Source of the DNA: Panagrolaimus kolymaensis
Taxonomy: Eukaryota; Nematoda; Chromadorea; Rhabditida; Panagrolaimidae
Reading direction: 5' to 3'
Assembly: GCA_028622995.1 (NCBI GenBank)
Contig: JAJQJQ010000029.1
Span: 1,860,001 to 1,924,000 of the forward strand
DNA: 64,000 bases
Made by a program: the position numbers and the translations under genes. Positions 18,766-30,629 of the stretch are shown here, piece after piece; the stretch's first letter is position 1, and every line of letters begins with the position of its first letter. Below the pieces are notes generated by a model. That model saw only the letters and a list, made by a program, of their open reading frames with translations, was not told where the DNA came from and did not search any database.

Positions 18766-21148
18766 ATGCCGTATAAAAGTAAATTATCGGATATAGCCGC
18801 TTCAAAAGGTTCAGATATACATGAATATCAAAAAATTAAGAAACAAATAGAATCAGAAACCAATTCATCTTCATCAAAATCTGTAAGGCTTTTTTCTAAA
18901 AAGATTAAAATTTAAATAAAAATGGATAAGGATTTTTTAAACCTTACTTTTCCACGTTTATTTGGGATCACGAATATCATCGCTTTTTGTGATCCAAATT
19001 TTAGGTTGCGAAGCCCGAATGAGTCTTTCAAAAATAAAAATTTTATACATTTAAAGAAATTAAAAATGTAGTCTATCGAATCTTTAGAGAATTCTCAACC
19101 ATTTTCGAAGCACTAAATTTGGAAGAGAGCTTGCGTGACGATGTGACTTCACATTTTTTATGAATTAATTTTTTTAGACATCGTCCAATCCTAAAAATGT
19201 TGATGAACAACCTCCGACTAAACAACGGTAAGAAATTAATATTAACATAAATCGCCAAAAATATATATTTCTTATTTTTAGGAGAACTTTGGGTGAATCT
19301 TCTCAAACCCAATTACCAAGTTTAACTCCTGTTGGTAAAAACCGATCCAAACCACTTCAAGCAATTATTGATTGGGATCCTGATAACCTAGATAATTATT
19401 ATACTATTAATCATGGAATTGGGTATGCTGATATACCAAAAGTTTGTAAACCATTCATTGATACGCTTTGCTTTGGTCGATTAAGAAATATTAAGCAACT
19501 TGGAGCTTGCATTTATGTATATCCCGAAGCTGTACATACAAGGCATGCACATTGTATTGGGTTAGTTCGAGCATCTAATAAATATGACAAAGAAAAGCTT
19601 TTTTAACTTTATAATAATTTTAGTACTGCCGAATTAGCCGCTCAATTGGTTAAAAAGCTTCGACATCAAAAAATTAATGGCGACAAGAAATCCATTACAG
19701 GATCGGAAGCTCTTTGTGTAATTGTTGCTGCTTTAGCACATGATTTGGGCCATGGACCTTTTTCTCATCTTTCTGAACGACTTTTTGAAGGCCAAAAATC
19801 GGTAGGAATGAAATATTGTACATACAAAAAATCCACCCTTTTTTTAGCATGAAGAAATGTCCATTTTACTATTTGAAAAAATTCTTGAAGATCACGAAGA
19901 AATTAAAAAGTCCTTTCAAGTATATTTTACTGATTGTCACTTTAAACTTATTAAGCACTTCATCAATCCCAATGTATCCAATAACTCAAAACCATGGGAT
20001 CACTTGGATTTATCAGAAAATGATAAATTTGCTTTTCTTGATAAAGCTTTTCTCTTTGCTATCGTCAATAATCCATTCTCAGGTTTTGATGTGGATAAAT
20101 TAGATTATCTTTCTCGGGATTCACGTTGTGGGTTTCCTGGTATTGACGAAGGTACAATTGAACGATTATTTTCTTCTGTTAAAATTGTTTCATGTGTGGA
20201 AAATCCAAAATTTAAATGGATAGGTTTTTGTGATGAAGAGTATCATACAATTAAAAAAGTTTTTGAAGCTCGTATTCGATTTCATCAAGTTGTCTATTGC
20301 CATAAAAATGTTTTAGCTGCCAATATTATGTAAGGATTATTAACAAACAAATAATTTTGTTTAAAAATATAAACATAGCTCTTTTTTTAGGTTAGTTCAA
20401 GCAATCAAATTAGCTGCCCCTTATCTTACTTTTACATATAAAGGAAAAACAGTAACTTGGGAAGAAGTCTTTATTGGAAACAACTATCTTGATTTATTTA
20501 TTCAATTAACAGACGAATTTGTTAGAAATGGAGTAAGTGAAAAAACAAATATTGTTTTTAGTATCTCTTGGCATAAAAATTTTTTTTCCAGATTCTTTAT
20601 TCAAATTCTGATGAAGAAGACATGAAAAAAGCTCGACAAATTTTGATTGATCTTGAATATCGACGATTTCCTAAACCTATTTTAGTTTATGAAAATTTGG
20701 ATAAACATGTATGTTCTTTTTTTCTTCTGCCATACGTTTTTGTAAGATAAAAATTTGAGATTAAAAACCAAAAAATTTGTCCATTTTATAGTATCCTTGC
20801 TTGAGCACAGAAGAAATTAAAGCAGCTTTAAAATCCTGTCGTCCTCTTTCATTCAATGAAGAAATATTTATCATTCGAAAGGATTTTCATGGTGGACTTG
20901 GGTTAAATATAAATCCAATGGATAAAATTTTATTTTATTCCAAATCCGACAAAGATAACTCATATTATAAAATGCGATCGCCATTGGAAAACGAATCAGT
21001 TGTATTTATTTTTGCTCCTCATACTTGCACAACAGTGGATGTCACCATTATTGAAGCGGCTCTCATTAAACATACGAATAATTATGGTATAAAACCTCCA
21101 CGTCGAATCATTAAAAATAAAGAAAACATTACCCCTTATCTTAATTAA
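18766..21148 (+). CDS. SAMHD1: SAMHD1-like HD-domain deoxynucleoside triphosphate triphosphohydrolase
   Basis: Eight exons: 18766-18882, 19178-19227, 19282-19560, 19624-19801, 19848-20329, 20391-20532, 20592-20708 and 20792-21148, 573 residues with phases closing throughout. The family hydrolyses dNTPs to deoxynucleoside plus triphosphate and limits dNTP pools. Visible signatures: HTRHAHCIG (the R-H-x-x-H metal and substrate segment), the HD pair in ALAHDLGHGPFSHLSE, and DVDKLDYLSRDSRCGF, which carries the last metal-binding Asp. The Arg-rich turn after the core (FEARIRFHQVVYCHKN) also matches the family. There is no recognisable SAM domain. Residues 1 to about 80 are a low-complexity leader (SSSSKS, then GESSQTQLPSL), so the protein is shorter at the N-terminus than human SAMHD1 (626 residues). 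The C-terminal about 120 residues are less conserved. Single-copy gene in this window. Confidence 0.92.
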
Positions 21149-21696
21149 CTATCGCTTAAATTGGTGTTCTTCATTTTTGACTTTTATGTAAACATTTTTT
21201 TGATTTACATATGATTTTTGATTAAATTAAATTTATTTATTTTGAATACAATTTTTAAAGTATTTATGTATAAAGTTTTTCGTGGCGCCATTGTATCAAA
21301 AAAAAGATTATTACTATTTTTATTTTTATAAATTTTCTTTATTGTTTTTGTTTATAAATATTTATAAAAAGCGCCATAATTTTTTTAAACTCAGAAAATA
21401 CAGTTTAGAACTTTAAATTCTTTTGTTTCATTTGAAATTAGCCATTTAGATTTGGCTGCTATCTTCCTTTTATTTTTTTGATGAAGCACCCAAAACAACT
21501 ATTGTCCATTATTTTTCAGACCACTCCATCCAACATTTTTCCCCCATTGGCAACGTCCATTACTGACCAGCTGTCTGTCTGGTTGTCAGCCATTTTGTTG
21601 TTTGCTTGTTGTGTCGCAGCAATACAACATTTTCCTTTTTTTTGAAGAAAAAGTAACAGAAAAATGTTGTTGTCGCCGTCGTCGCTATGCCATCCC

Positions 21697-21840
21697 AAAG
21701 TAAATTTATGGATGTGTAAAAGCAACCAAAGAAAGATGGGTCAGATACAGATGAATATCAAAATTTTTAAATGAAAAAACTCCAATCAAAAATTGATACA
21801 AGTTAATCTTCTTCAAAATCGGTAAGGCTTTTTCCAAGCT
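21697..21840 (+). pseudogene. decayed copy of SAMHD1-like exon 1 and its splice donor
   Basis: The DNA aligns with exon 1 of the gene at 18766. AAAGTAAATTTATGGAT matches the start region, TCAGATACAGATGAATATCA matches the centre, and TCTTCAAAATCGGTAAGGCT matches the end of the exon plus the donor and following T run. Small indels and in-frame stops (for example TGTAAAAG early on) show that it is non-functional. It lies about 0.55 kb downstream of the intact gene on the same strand, so it is a remnant of a local duplication rather than a processed copy, because intron sequence is included. Confidence 0.7.
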
Positions 21841-22287
21841 TTTTCGTGTGTAACAGAAAAAAAGAAAAAAATGATCAATAAAAGCAGAGTTTAAAAAAAA
21901 TAAAAAGCAAAAAGGAGGCAAAATAAACCACAACTAAAGCAGCCGCCGCCGCAGTAGTAGCATTCGCTTGCTTTCATTTTATTCTTCCATTCCGCTTTTT
22001 TTTGGGCAAAAAAATAAAAGATAAAAAAGAAGAAAGGTTTTTTTTATAATTTTGTGTTTGAGCAGCGGCAGCTTCGTTGTTATGGAAAAGCTTGGATTGG
22101 TAATACATACATCCATGTATGTTTAGAAAAATTCTGTTAAACTTTTTTCCTTTTTTATCCAAAAATATTCGGAATTTTTTCTGTAAAAAAACCATAAACT
22201 TTTTTTATTTTTTCCCTATTTTTTCGACATCCCCATGATTTTTTAAACCTTTTTTTCCTTATTATTAATTGTGTTCTGTTTTAAGAG

Positions 22288-22530
22288 CTGGGGCACGGTG
22301 GTGTGTTACAATTTTTTTTTGTACTAAACCTCAAAATCAAGCAATAGACCCCCTTTGCTATTTTTTCCTTTTCTTTACCAAGGCTTTTTTTTTCTTACTA
22401 AACCTCCAAAGATTTGTTAAATTTACCAAAGGGTCTCCCCTGTCGTTTTGAATTTTTTTCCAGAAAAACTCGACTAAACACTAAACCCTCGGGTGTGTCA
22501 AAACACACCCTAACACACCCTGTGCCCAAG
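22288..22530. mobile_element. candidate MITE with imperfect inverted ends
   Basis: CTGGGGCACGGTGGTGTGTTA at the left is the imperfect complement of TAACACACCCTGTGCCCAAG at the right, giving a 243-bp unit. These GC-rich ends stand out from the AT-rich surroundings. The interior repeats ACTAAACCTC-type words. I could not define a convincing target-site duplication, so the superfamily is open. Confidence 0.5.
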
Positions 22531-23016
22531 TGTGGTTGTGAAGCCGATTGAAACGAATTTAGTTTATTTAGATATTCAGTAAAGGAATAATTACTATGCT
22601 TCGGTTTTCGAGAATTATCCATAATGAAATTATTTAGTCAAATTACTAAAATTAAAAAGACTAAGCAACTTTGAGGTCTTCAAAGATTTTCATAGAAAAT
22701 ATTTTTTAAATTAATTTGAAGAAGAAAAGCAAAATAATAAAGAAGAAATTAGAAATTAACTTTATTTTAAATTTAAAGCGATTTTTCCCTTTTCTTATTC
22801 AATATATTAAAATAATTACTTTGATACAGCGTTGTTGATAAGAGAAAATTATGCTTAAAAAAACTAACCTTTTACCCTTTTTATTCATTTTTAAAAAAAA
22901 AAGATGACACATTATTTGTGAATGTATTGATTGCATTTTATTATATAACACATCAAAAAAATAACAGTTCTATGATACAAATAAAAAAATTTTTTATGTC
23001 GTTTGGAAAAAAAAAG

Positions 23017-25456
23017 TTAAACTTGAGATTCATAATTTGGAGATATTTTATGTGGAACTACTTGATTTTTTTTTATAGCCCATGGTCGAGGAGTAACTTC
23101 ACAAGTGAAATTAAAAAATACCATAGTTATAAATAAAACTCCACAAATGATATAAAAAATTAATGACCATTGTGAACGAGTATTATCAGGAGCAATAATT
23201 GAAACAAGGGGCGGCAAAATTAAGATATCGATTGAATTCATTAAACTCATCTAAAAAATTATTTATTGACTTTTGGGGGAAAAGCTTTTAAAAAAAAGCT
23301 TACGACAGTCATAATAAAATGAGCGTGATGTTGAGCAATCTAAAAATAATAAAAAAAAAATTGGATTCGATAACAAAATCAAAAAATAAATAAATAAAAG
23401 TTTACCAATTGCACAGATTTCGATGCTCCAACTGCAGTTAATCCACTAAAAGTATTTACCAAACTATAAGCAACGAGGATAAGTCCTCCATATTCTGCGG
23501 GTAATATTCCCACTAAATAAAAGCAAATACACATTGGAAACTATAAAAAAAAATAATAATAACCGATTTTTAAAAAAAATTATTTAAAAAACGGAACTAT
23601 TAAACTAACCAAACTCAAAGTATTAAAAAATACGATTCTTGTTCGTTCACTAAAAAATGTCACAGAATCACTCAAAGGTCCAGCAATAAATTTAACAGCA
23701 ATGCTAAGTAAATGTGGAAAGGCTGTTACAAAACCCGTGGATCGAACGTCGTAGTTGAGAACTTTATTGAGATATGTTGGACCATATTGGGCCTAAAAAT
23801 AATCCCATTAGTAATAATATCGAAGTTATTTTGGCTTTTATATTATCACGCGGAAATTTTTTGAATCTCATTTCCTTCGAAAATTTATATAAGGTTAAAA
23901 CAATTTTTAGAAGGTGGAAAACTTACTAAATTTCAATAAATTTTGAAAGTTTTTTTTAGTAGTTTTTGAATTAAATCACGAAAGTTGGTCAAGATTTTAT
24001 TAATTTCAAAAAAAAAACCCTTTAAAAACCCCTAATATTTCGGGTCTTAGATTTTGCAATTAAAGTTGACAAAAATTCGAGCCTCGTTTTCAAGTAATGA
24101 AAGCAAGCCTCCATGAATTTGTTTTATTTGACTTACCAAAATTTGTAAACCCATAGACCCACCAAAATATACTGCCATTACAGCATAAACAGAGATATCA
24201 CTCAAAATATTTTTATATGGAATTGATTGAGTCACTCCGGTGTCAGAAAATCGACCTTCTTGAATTATTTTTAATTCTTTTAAACTAACATATGAATGAT
24301 TTTTGGGATGATCAGTGAAAAAAATAAAAAATATAATAAAAAATCCTATTGTTGAAAACCCTAAATTATAATAAACTGATTCCCAACCAAATAATTTTGA
24401 TTCACATAAATTTCCTGAGAGTGGCAAAACGATGATTGAGCCAAATTGAATTTGCATAGTTAAAACAGAAATATAAAATCCTGAACCTTTGAGTGAGGAC
24501 CATGACGAAACTATGGCACCCAAAGATGCACGACAAATGGATAATCCAAAACCTTGAAAGCACCGGCAAAGAAAAACATAATTAAATCCTAATTTAACGG
24601 CGAAAGGTAAAACAAGGGTGGCGAAACCCGAAATTAAACCATAAAAAGTATAAGTTTTTCGTATTCCAAAATGTGTTGTTGCATAAGTTAATGGAATGAC
24701 GCCAATAATATTTCCAATTGCTATAGCAGAAAATAACCAACTTTGTTCATTCAAAGAATACAAAGGCTTTACTTCTTTCAAATTTGTGGATTTTGTTGTG
24801 TCCTTTATTGTAGTGGTATTAGAGAAGAAAGAGTTTTTATGCATGCATATCACTGAAAAATGCAGAAAACAAAAAATTATATGGCGGAAAAAAATAAAAC
24901 AAAAGCGGAAAAATTTAGTTTAAAAAAGACTAAAAATAAACAGTTTAAAATTTCCGATTCGGAGTTATAAATAGCCGCAATATCTCGCGAGTAAAATAAT
25001 TTGTAAAAAGTGCAAAAAGCGAAAAAAAAAATTAAAATTGATGCCATAATTTGGTTAAAATTTTACTTTATGTGTTTTTTTGTTTTGTTAAAAAACTGTT
25101 AATAATTAATTAACCACAAATAAACCCCCGAAAAAATTACCGCAAAAAATGAAAGAATAAAATAAAATAAGAAATATTTTAGTGAGCTTTGGTTTCAAAA
25201 TGTAATAACCGTTTGAAAATCGACAATGAAAAAAAAAATTTCGTGTTTGAACTTTAATTTATATACGACAACAAAAAACGTATGACATGTTGTCAAAGAG
25301 AAATGGATTTTCTAGTTGCTGCTTACCTGTAAAATTAAGCGATAACGAATTTGCAACAAGAAAGGATAAAGCAATCGTTGAAATAAACAAAATAATAAAT
25401 CTCGTAGAATTCCAACAATTTTTGAAAGAAGAAAAACTTTCTGAATCGATTGACAT
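23017..25456 (-). CDS. SLC17-like major facilitator transporter (anion/phosphate/sialin type)
   Basis: Six exons on the minus strand: 25456-25327, 24852-24137, 23792-23610, 23540-23406, 23339-23304 (a 36-nt microexon) and 23250-23017. Phases close and give 477 residues, normal for the SLC17 family. The start MSIDSESFSSF is followed by the first membrane helix (FIILFISTIALSFLVANSLS), a loop with possible glycosylation sites (NTTT), then paired helices with the MFS loop FGIRKTYTFYG. Later features typical of SLC17 are QYGPTYLNKVLNYDV, FSGLTAVGASKSVQL and IAQHHAHFIMTV. It should sit in the plasma or lysosomal/vesicular membrane and carry organic or inorganic anions. The exact substrate cannot be read from sequence. 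It ends KISPNYESQV. Confidence is high for MFS and good for SLC17. Confidence 0.85.
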
Positions 25457-26216
25457 TGTAATCTAATAATTTTTTTAAGTCAACAAAGCAGCAGACAGAA
25501 AAAAAATTTTGGAAGTAAAAAAACGGTAGGTTTAACTTTCTTTCAAAAAAAAATTTTTTTTAGCGCTTTTGTTGCATATATTTTTCTAATGAATCAAAAC
25601 ATCTGTTTATTTTTTTTGTGGTCAAAAAAAGGGAACCGTTACTTCGCTATCATCGTCTCTGTTGTTGTGTCATATCGTAAATCAAAAGCCATTCATCAAA
25701 TATGAAGGAAGAAGAAAAAAAAGAAGTAATAATCACAAAAGGTTTTTTAAAACATGCATCGTTATCATAAAAAATGGAGAACAAAAGTATGAAGTATGTA
25801 TTATAAATAAAATTTGCTATTTCGGATAAGGTTCTTTGATGTCTGAAGTTTTGATAGAAATCATTTCAGTGGAGGTCATGATTTCAGAAATAGAAAAGCT
25901 TTTATAATTATTAAAATTAATAAATGTTTTAAAAAAATGAATTTTATCAAAAAATAATTTTAAACAAAAAACTTTTACAATTTTTTTTCTGATGATCGTT
26001 ATTTTTTAACTCTTCAAAACAAAACTAAAAACTCGATTAAGAAATTAATTTTATTAAAGGCTCTCAAAAACGCACGATTAAAAATTCGCCATAAAAATAT
26101 TTGGATGCTTACAACGGCAAAAAAGCTTTTAAATATAAAAGAATTAAAATAAAGTTTTTATTATCAAAAAAAACATAAACACTTAAAAAATTATTACAAC
26201 ATTTTTAAAAAAAATT
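25457..26216. other. intergenic region
   Basis: 760 bp between two minus-strand genes, made of A/T runs. It should contain the promoter of the transporter (near 25457-25700) and the 3' UTR of the small secreted protein (just below 26217). No further feature is seen. Confidence 0.45.
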
Positions 26217-26540
26217 TTATTTACCAATATAACGTGGCCCTGGTTGACGAGGTAATATAGGAGGACTTCTAGGACCTTGAAAGGCATCATCAACATATTC
26301 TCGATTTCGGCTTTCATAGCTTTCATAACTGTTACCATAACTGCCATATCCATTTCCATTATTATAATAATTATTATTGTTATATGAATTTCGTTTATGG
26401 CGGAGATGTTTCATTTCAGAATTGGCAGACGACGGAGGAGCCATATTAATTTTATTCGATCCAATAAATAAAAATCCCGAAGAAGTTTGTAAAACCAATA
26501 ATAAAACCAAAAAACATAAAACAAAGAATTGTTGTTTCAT
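26217..26540 (-). CDS. small secreted preproprotein with Asn/Tyr/Gly-rich core
   Basis: A single exon of 107 residues starting MKQQFFVLCFLVLLLVLQ, a clear signal peptide ending near SSG. A possible furin/dibasic site RHKR (about residues 46-49) separates an N-terminal propart (NKINMAPPSSANSEMKHL) from an Asn/Tyr/Gly-rich segment (NNNNYYNNGNGYGSYGNSY) and a Pro-rich C-terminus (PPILPRQPGPRYIGK). There is no cysteine in the mature part. This layout fits a neuropeptide-like, YG-rich cuticular or antimicrobial-type precursor, but I cannot name it. The T/A-rich promoter lies to the right. Confidence 0.7.
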   Translation of the reverse strand: MKQQFFVLCFLVLLLVLQTSSGFLFIGSNKINMAPPSSANSEMKHLRHKRNSYNNNNYYNNGNGYGSYGNSYESYESRNREYVDDAFQGPRSPPILPRQPGPRYIGK

Positions 26541-27239
26541 TTTTTATTTTTTTTAAACAAGAAAAATTTAAAAAAACTAAGAATGTCGAAGCTTTGAAGC
26601 AACGTTTTTTTGTTTTTTTGTTTGATTTTTATATAATTTTTTAGTTGTTGAATTGAAGCAAGCATTTCTTTTTTCTTCAATGCGATGATTCAAAATTATG
26701 ATTGCTTGATGCTGCTTTTGATGTGAGTCAATGAACTTTAAATTAACATTTAAAAATAATTTTATTTTTTTTATTGCCTACGTAAAAATTACGTAATAAT
26801 TACAAAATATTTGCTCCTTCCTACACTAATTAATGAATCAGAAACATTTTATTTTATATTAACAAAAAAAAAATTAAAGAAATGCACAAGAAAAATTTTT
26901 TTTTTTGATGTTGGATAATTTTTTTACATACATATTTCTGCGAACAAAAAAAAATAAGCAAAAGCAAATGACAACGTTTTGAAAAACGGCTATTGCCATT
27001 TAGTAAACAAAAACAACAAAAGATCCTTCTTCCATTTCTCTTTATTCTCTCTTCCTTTAATTTGATCTTTATCTTTTTATATTTACGTGAAAATTCGTCT
27101 CCTCTGCTATTATTCTTTCATTCGCTCATCAATCCTCGATTTATGAGTGACGGCCAGTCTTTTCTTTTCCTATCCACTTTTTTTGTTTGAATATTTTATT
27201 AATATTTTCTTCTTTTGTTCGAGAGATTTTATTTATTTG
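26541..27239. other. intergenic region
   Basis: About 700 bp of AT-rich DNA forming the 5' flank of the small secreted-protein gene. An open stretch near 26993-27190 is Leu/Phe/Ser-rich and low in complexity, and I do not regard it as coding. Confidence 0.4.
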
Positions 27240-27760
27240 GGACATTCCTCAAGAGTTACATCGGTATGCTTTGTAGCTGTTAGGTACCGGTAAACCGTCG
27301 AGTGAATACCTTCCTACTGTGTTTTGAGGTCAGACGAGCCAGATATTATATTAACTACAGATACACTTTATGATAACGATACTTGCATATAAATAAATAT
27401 ATAAACATAAATACAAATATATAACATTACATCAAACCAAACTGATCAGAAATTACTGGGATTACTGGGATAAACATGGGGAGAGAAAGTTTACAAGGAT
27501 GCAGCACGAACCCAAGGATTGAAGGAAGTTATGGATGACCCCATCACCACAAAAGTAACTGTTCAGGATGTTGAAAAAGAAATCCAATATATGTTGTTGG
27601 AAGAAGCCAAAACTCTCATGAAGCGTTGCAGTGGCGCTTATGCGAAGATGGAAGTTAATATGCGGGTATGGACAATTGCTTTACAAGCAAACAGTTGCCA
27701 ATTCAAAAGAAAGTTTTTAATGTTGAAGAAAAATTTCAAAAATACATAGATAACATTTAG
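27240..27760 (+). mobile_element. possible fragment of a retroelement (LTR-like leader plus short frame)
   Basis: A block with composition unlike its surroundings (GTTAGGTACCGGTAAACCG, GAGGTCAGACGAGCCAGA) is followed by a TATA-rich stretch and a short frame. The frame can be read from about 27495 (YKDAARTQGLKEVMDD) or from ATG 27519, and ends at 27749. The frame has normal-looking helical protein composition (VTVQDVEKEIQYMLLEEAK) but no family I recognise and no upstream gene. A leader plus truncated gag-like frame is one explanation; an orphan exon is another. Low confidence. Confidence 0.3.
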
Positions 27761-27809
27761 TTTTTAGTTATTAGTGATATAAACAAATAATTAGACAAAA
27801 CTGAGAGAA

Positions 27810-30155
27810 ACCATCCACAAAACTAAATTAAAAAACGAGAATGAGAATGACGATGAAGGACGCAAAAAAAGAAGAATGACAGATTTTTTTTAGGAGTAAA
27901 AGTTTACTCTTCCAAAAAAAGAAAAAAAGTTGTTTGTAAGCTGTCGAAAATGAATGAAAAGAGTGACCGCTACTGCTATTGCTACATCGGGATAAACAGA
28001 GAGAAGAAAAAGAAGAATAATAGAAAGAAAAAAATTGTGGTGTTTTTCCTTTTTTGGAAGTGAAAAATAAACAAAATCGTGTTTGTAGTAACCTATTTCT
28101 TCTTCGTCGCGTCTTTGTTAATTTTGCGTAAAAAAATTAATGATTTAGGAGTTTGTAAAGATACACAAAAAAATGGAAAAGTTGATAGAGAAAGTTAAAA
28201 GTTATATGAGCAATCTTTCTTTGTTTGTATGTATTTTGATTTTCAACTTAAAGGCGGCTATTAATTAAGTTTCCTGATTGAACATATTTAAAAAAAAACA
28301 GGTTTAATGTATCCAAAAACAAGCAATCATGTTTAGCAGATTCTTTAATTGTTTGTTCTTCATAAATTTAGATAGCTAATCGATGAAAAATCTTTCATCA
28401 TTGATCAATCTCCAACGCACCCAAACAAACCTTTACAATGGAATTAGTTGGTTATGAATTCAAACATATTTGTTAGCTATGTTTGCAACATCCTTGCTGA
28501 TTTAACTCGGGCAATCATGTATCCATTAATATAGTTTCAGCTTTTCAACAAATTCGAGAAATCAAAAAAGATTCTAAATTTACACACAAAATTATAAAAC
28601 ATTTTACTAATTTAATAAAGCAAAGATCCAATACAAAGGCTACTGTAAACAAACAAAAGATTTATTCATAACTCAAAAAAACAAGAACAACGAAAAAATG
28701 TTACAAAACAAAACAAACAATGTATAAAAAACAAATTATTGGAACTTGACTTCAAGTTTACCAGGAGTAGGACAACCATCAAGAATCTTCTTTTTGATAG
28801 CTTCAAGTTCAGCTTTTTGAAGAGATTTTACAAGAAAAGAAAGTGTAAAACGAGTATTTGGATGGTTCTAAAAAACAATAAACATCAATAAATAAAGAAG
28901 AATATATTACTCACCTTCATAAAAACACTGAAAGAATGACGATCAAAATCTCCATAATCAATAGCTGTTAACTTGAATACTTGAAGCTTTTTAAATGGAA
29001 CAAGTTTATTGAGAGTTTTAAACGATCCTTTGGTAAGTGTACCGTCCCTAAAACATAGATTTGAAAAATTAAAGGGATATAAAAACTTACATCTCAAATT
29101 TTTCAACATTTGGCAGCTTTTGAAGAATATTTTCAAACGTAATAATATCATCTTTGTCATCGCGGATACAACCATAGTCAAAATAAAAATTTTTGATGGT
29201 TCCAGAAGAAACAAGCTTTTCACATTCACTTAAGGATAAATATTGTTCAGCCACGCACAAATCAGTGAGGTTGCAAAAATTGACTTTCTTGAGCAAATTC
29301 GAAATGGTTTCATCATTTTCTTCAAAGGAACCAGCATTGCCTTCAAATGGATCAGCATCAAAAGTTGAAAGAAGACCATCAAGAACGAGTTTCTTAACTG
29401 GACCAAAAATGACACCATTGATAAGCAAATTTTTGGAATCAATCATGCATATTACAATAGGTTCTTCATTTTCATTCAAAGTCTTGTAACCATGCCAGAG
29501 ATTTCCTTCTTTCAGTTTAAAAAGTTTCTTTAAAACAATAGGTTCAAGAGACTTCTTTTCTTCTTCTTCAGCTTTTTGTTTATCGATGATTTCTTTCATT
29601 TGAACATTTTCATTTTCGAGTTCAGCTGCATGTTTTTGAGATTCTTGAAGTTTATGTTCCAAAATTCCCATCTAAAAAAGTACGAAAGATAATTAAACAT
29701 AACAAAATCAAAAGTAAACATACATCTTTGAGTTTCTTTTCAAATTCTGATTTGAAGAATGAAAGATGACCATCAGAAGCTGCTTTAGACATTGTTGATG
29801 GCGGAGTATTTTCTTGATCATCGGTAGTTGATCGAAGGCGGTTACGATTTGGTTCACGAGAGTTATCCATGATTGTTAACAGCTCTAAAAATAAAAAATA
29901 AATGAATTGAAAAGTTTAGGAAATACGCGCGGAAGTGTATTCAGATTAAACGCGGATATCGAACAAACATAAAGGGTTTGTAATTAAGACGATAAGCTTA
30001 AAAGTATTTAGCAACAAAAAAAAGTTAGCAAGAAAAGAGAAAATCAAGTATGGCAAAATACTGTTTTTATGAAAGTGTAAAAATGGCGCCATTTACCGTA
30101 ATAATCCATGTAAGAGAGAAATTGTTTCAAAATTTTTTCCTTTTTATGAGGATAC
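27810..30155. repeat. segmental duplication, copy 1
   Basis: This block is similar over its whole length to about 35785-38705 in the same orientation. The match covers the paralogous genes at 28736-29870 and 36836-38115, the 3' flank (GAGTGACCGCTACTGCTATT in both) and the 5' flank (TTCAGATTAAACGCGGATAT and AATGGCGCCATTTAC in both). Copy 1 lacks the foldback element and an insertion near 35811-35890 that are present in copy 2. Confidence 0.85.
28736..29870 (-). CDS. coiled-coil / leucine-rich-repeat-like protein, paralogue 1
   Basis: Four exons on the minus strand: 29870-29724, 29671-29091, 29047-28915 and 28867-28736; 330 residues with phases closing. The N-terminus MDNSREPNR and TDDQENTPPST are disordered. 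A coiled coil follows (GILEHKLQESQKHAAELE, then NVQMKEIIDKQKAEEEE). The body has LRR-like units: VKKLVLDGLLSTF, LLKKVNFCNLTDLCV, LSLSECEKLVSSGTIKNFYF, NILQKLPNVEKFEM and LNKLVPFKKLQVFKLTAIDY. The end is CPTPGKLEVKFQ. The layout resembles nematode F-box-associated or LRR expansion families, although no F-box is recognisable. The paralogue at 36836-38115 shares exon structure and most of the sequence. Function unknown; a substrate-recognition role is only inference. Confidence 0.75.
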
Positions 30156-30629
30156 TTGGAAAGATGGGTGGAAACCTTAACTTTTTTTATTTGTATCATT
30201 TTTCTTTATTATTTTTAAATTTATTTTATTTTTATTTACTTTAAAGCTGCCTAATTTTTTTTGTATTGCCAACGCTTGATTCTTTTTTCATTAGTGAAAC
30301 TCCTTCCTTTTGGGTCATTTAGCTAATTTTGATAAATTGAAGCAAGGGAGCTTGAATTAAAAACTTTCTTTCTTTTTCCAAAATAAACTTTATTAGACAT
30401 GTTACAATTTTTGAACCATTTTTTCAAGTTCAATGTCAATATGACGACAACAATGGCAATCATAAATAGTTAACTAAGGGATTAGAAAAAGTTAGGGACC
30501 AGTGAAACTAAGACAATTTTAAAATGGATGCAACACTTCTGTCGCTTTTTACTTAATTTGTGCAATTTTTGAGTTGTGTAAAGACAACTTTAAAAAAAGA
30601 AAGATAAAAAGAAAAATAATTTTTTTATT
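30156..30629. other. intergenic spacer
   Basis: AT-rich DNA between the right end of duplication copy 1 and the stop codon of the serpin gene. No feature recognised. Confidence 0.4.

Larger units (their letters stand above)
21149..23016. other. intergenic region between convergent genes
   Basis: It contains the 3' UTR of the SAMHD1-like gene, a decayed copy of that gene's first exon, a candidate MITE and AT-rich filler up to the stop codon of the minus-strand transporter. The remaining ORFs are short and of low complexity. Confidence 0.5.
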
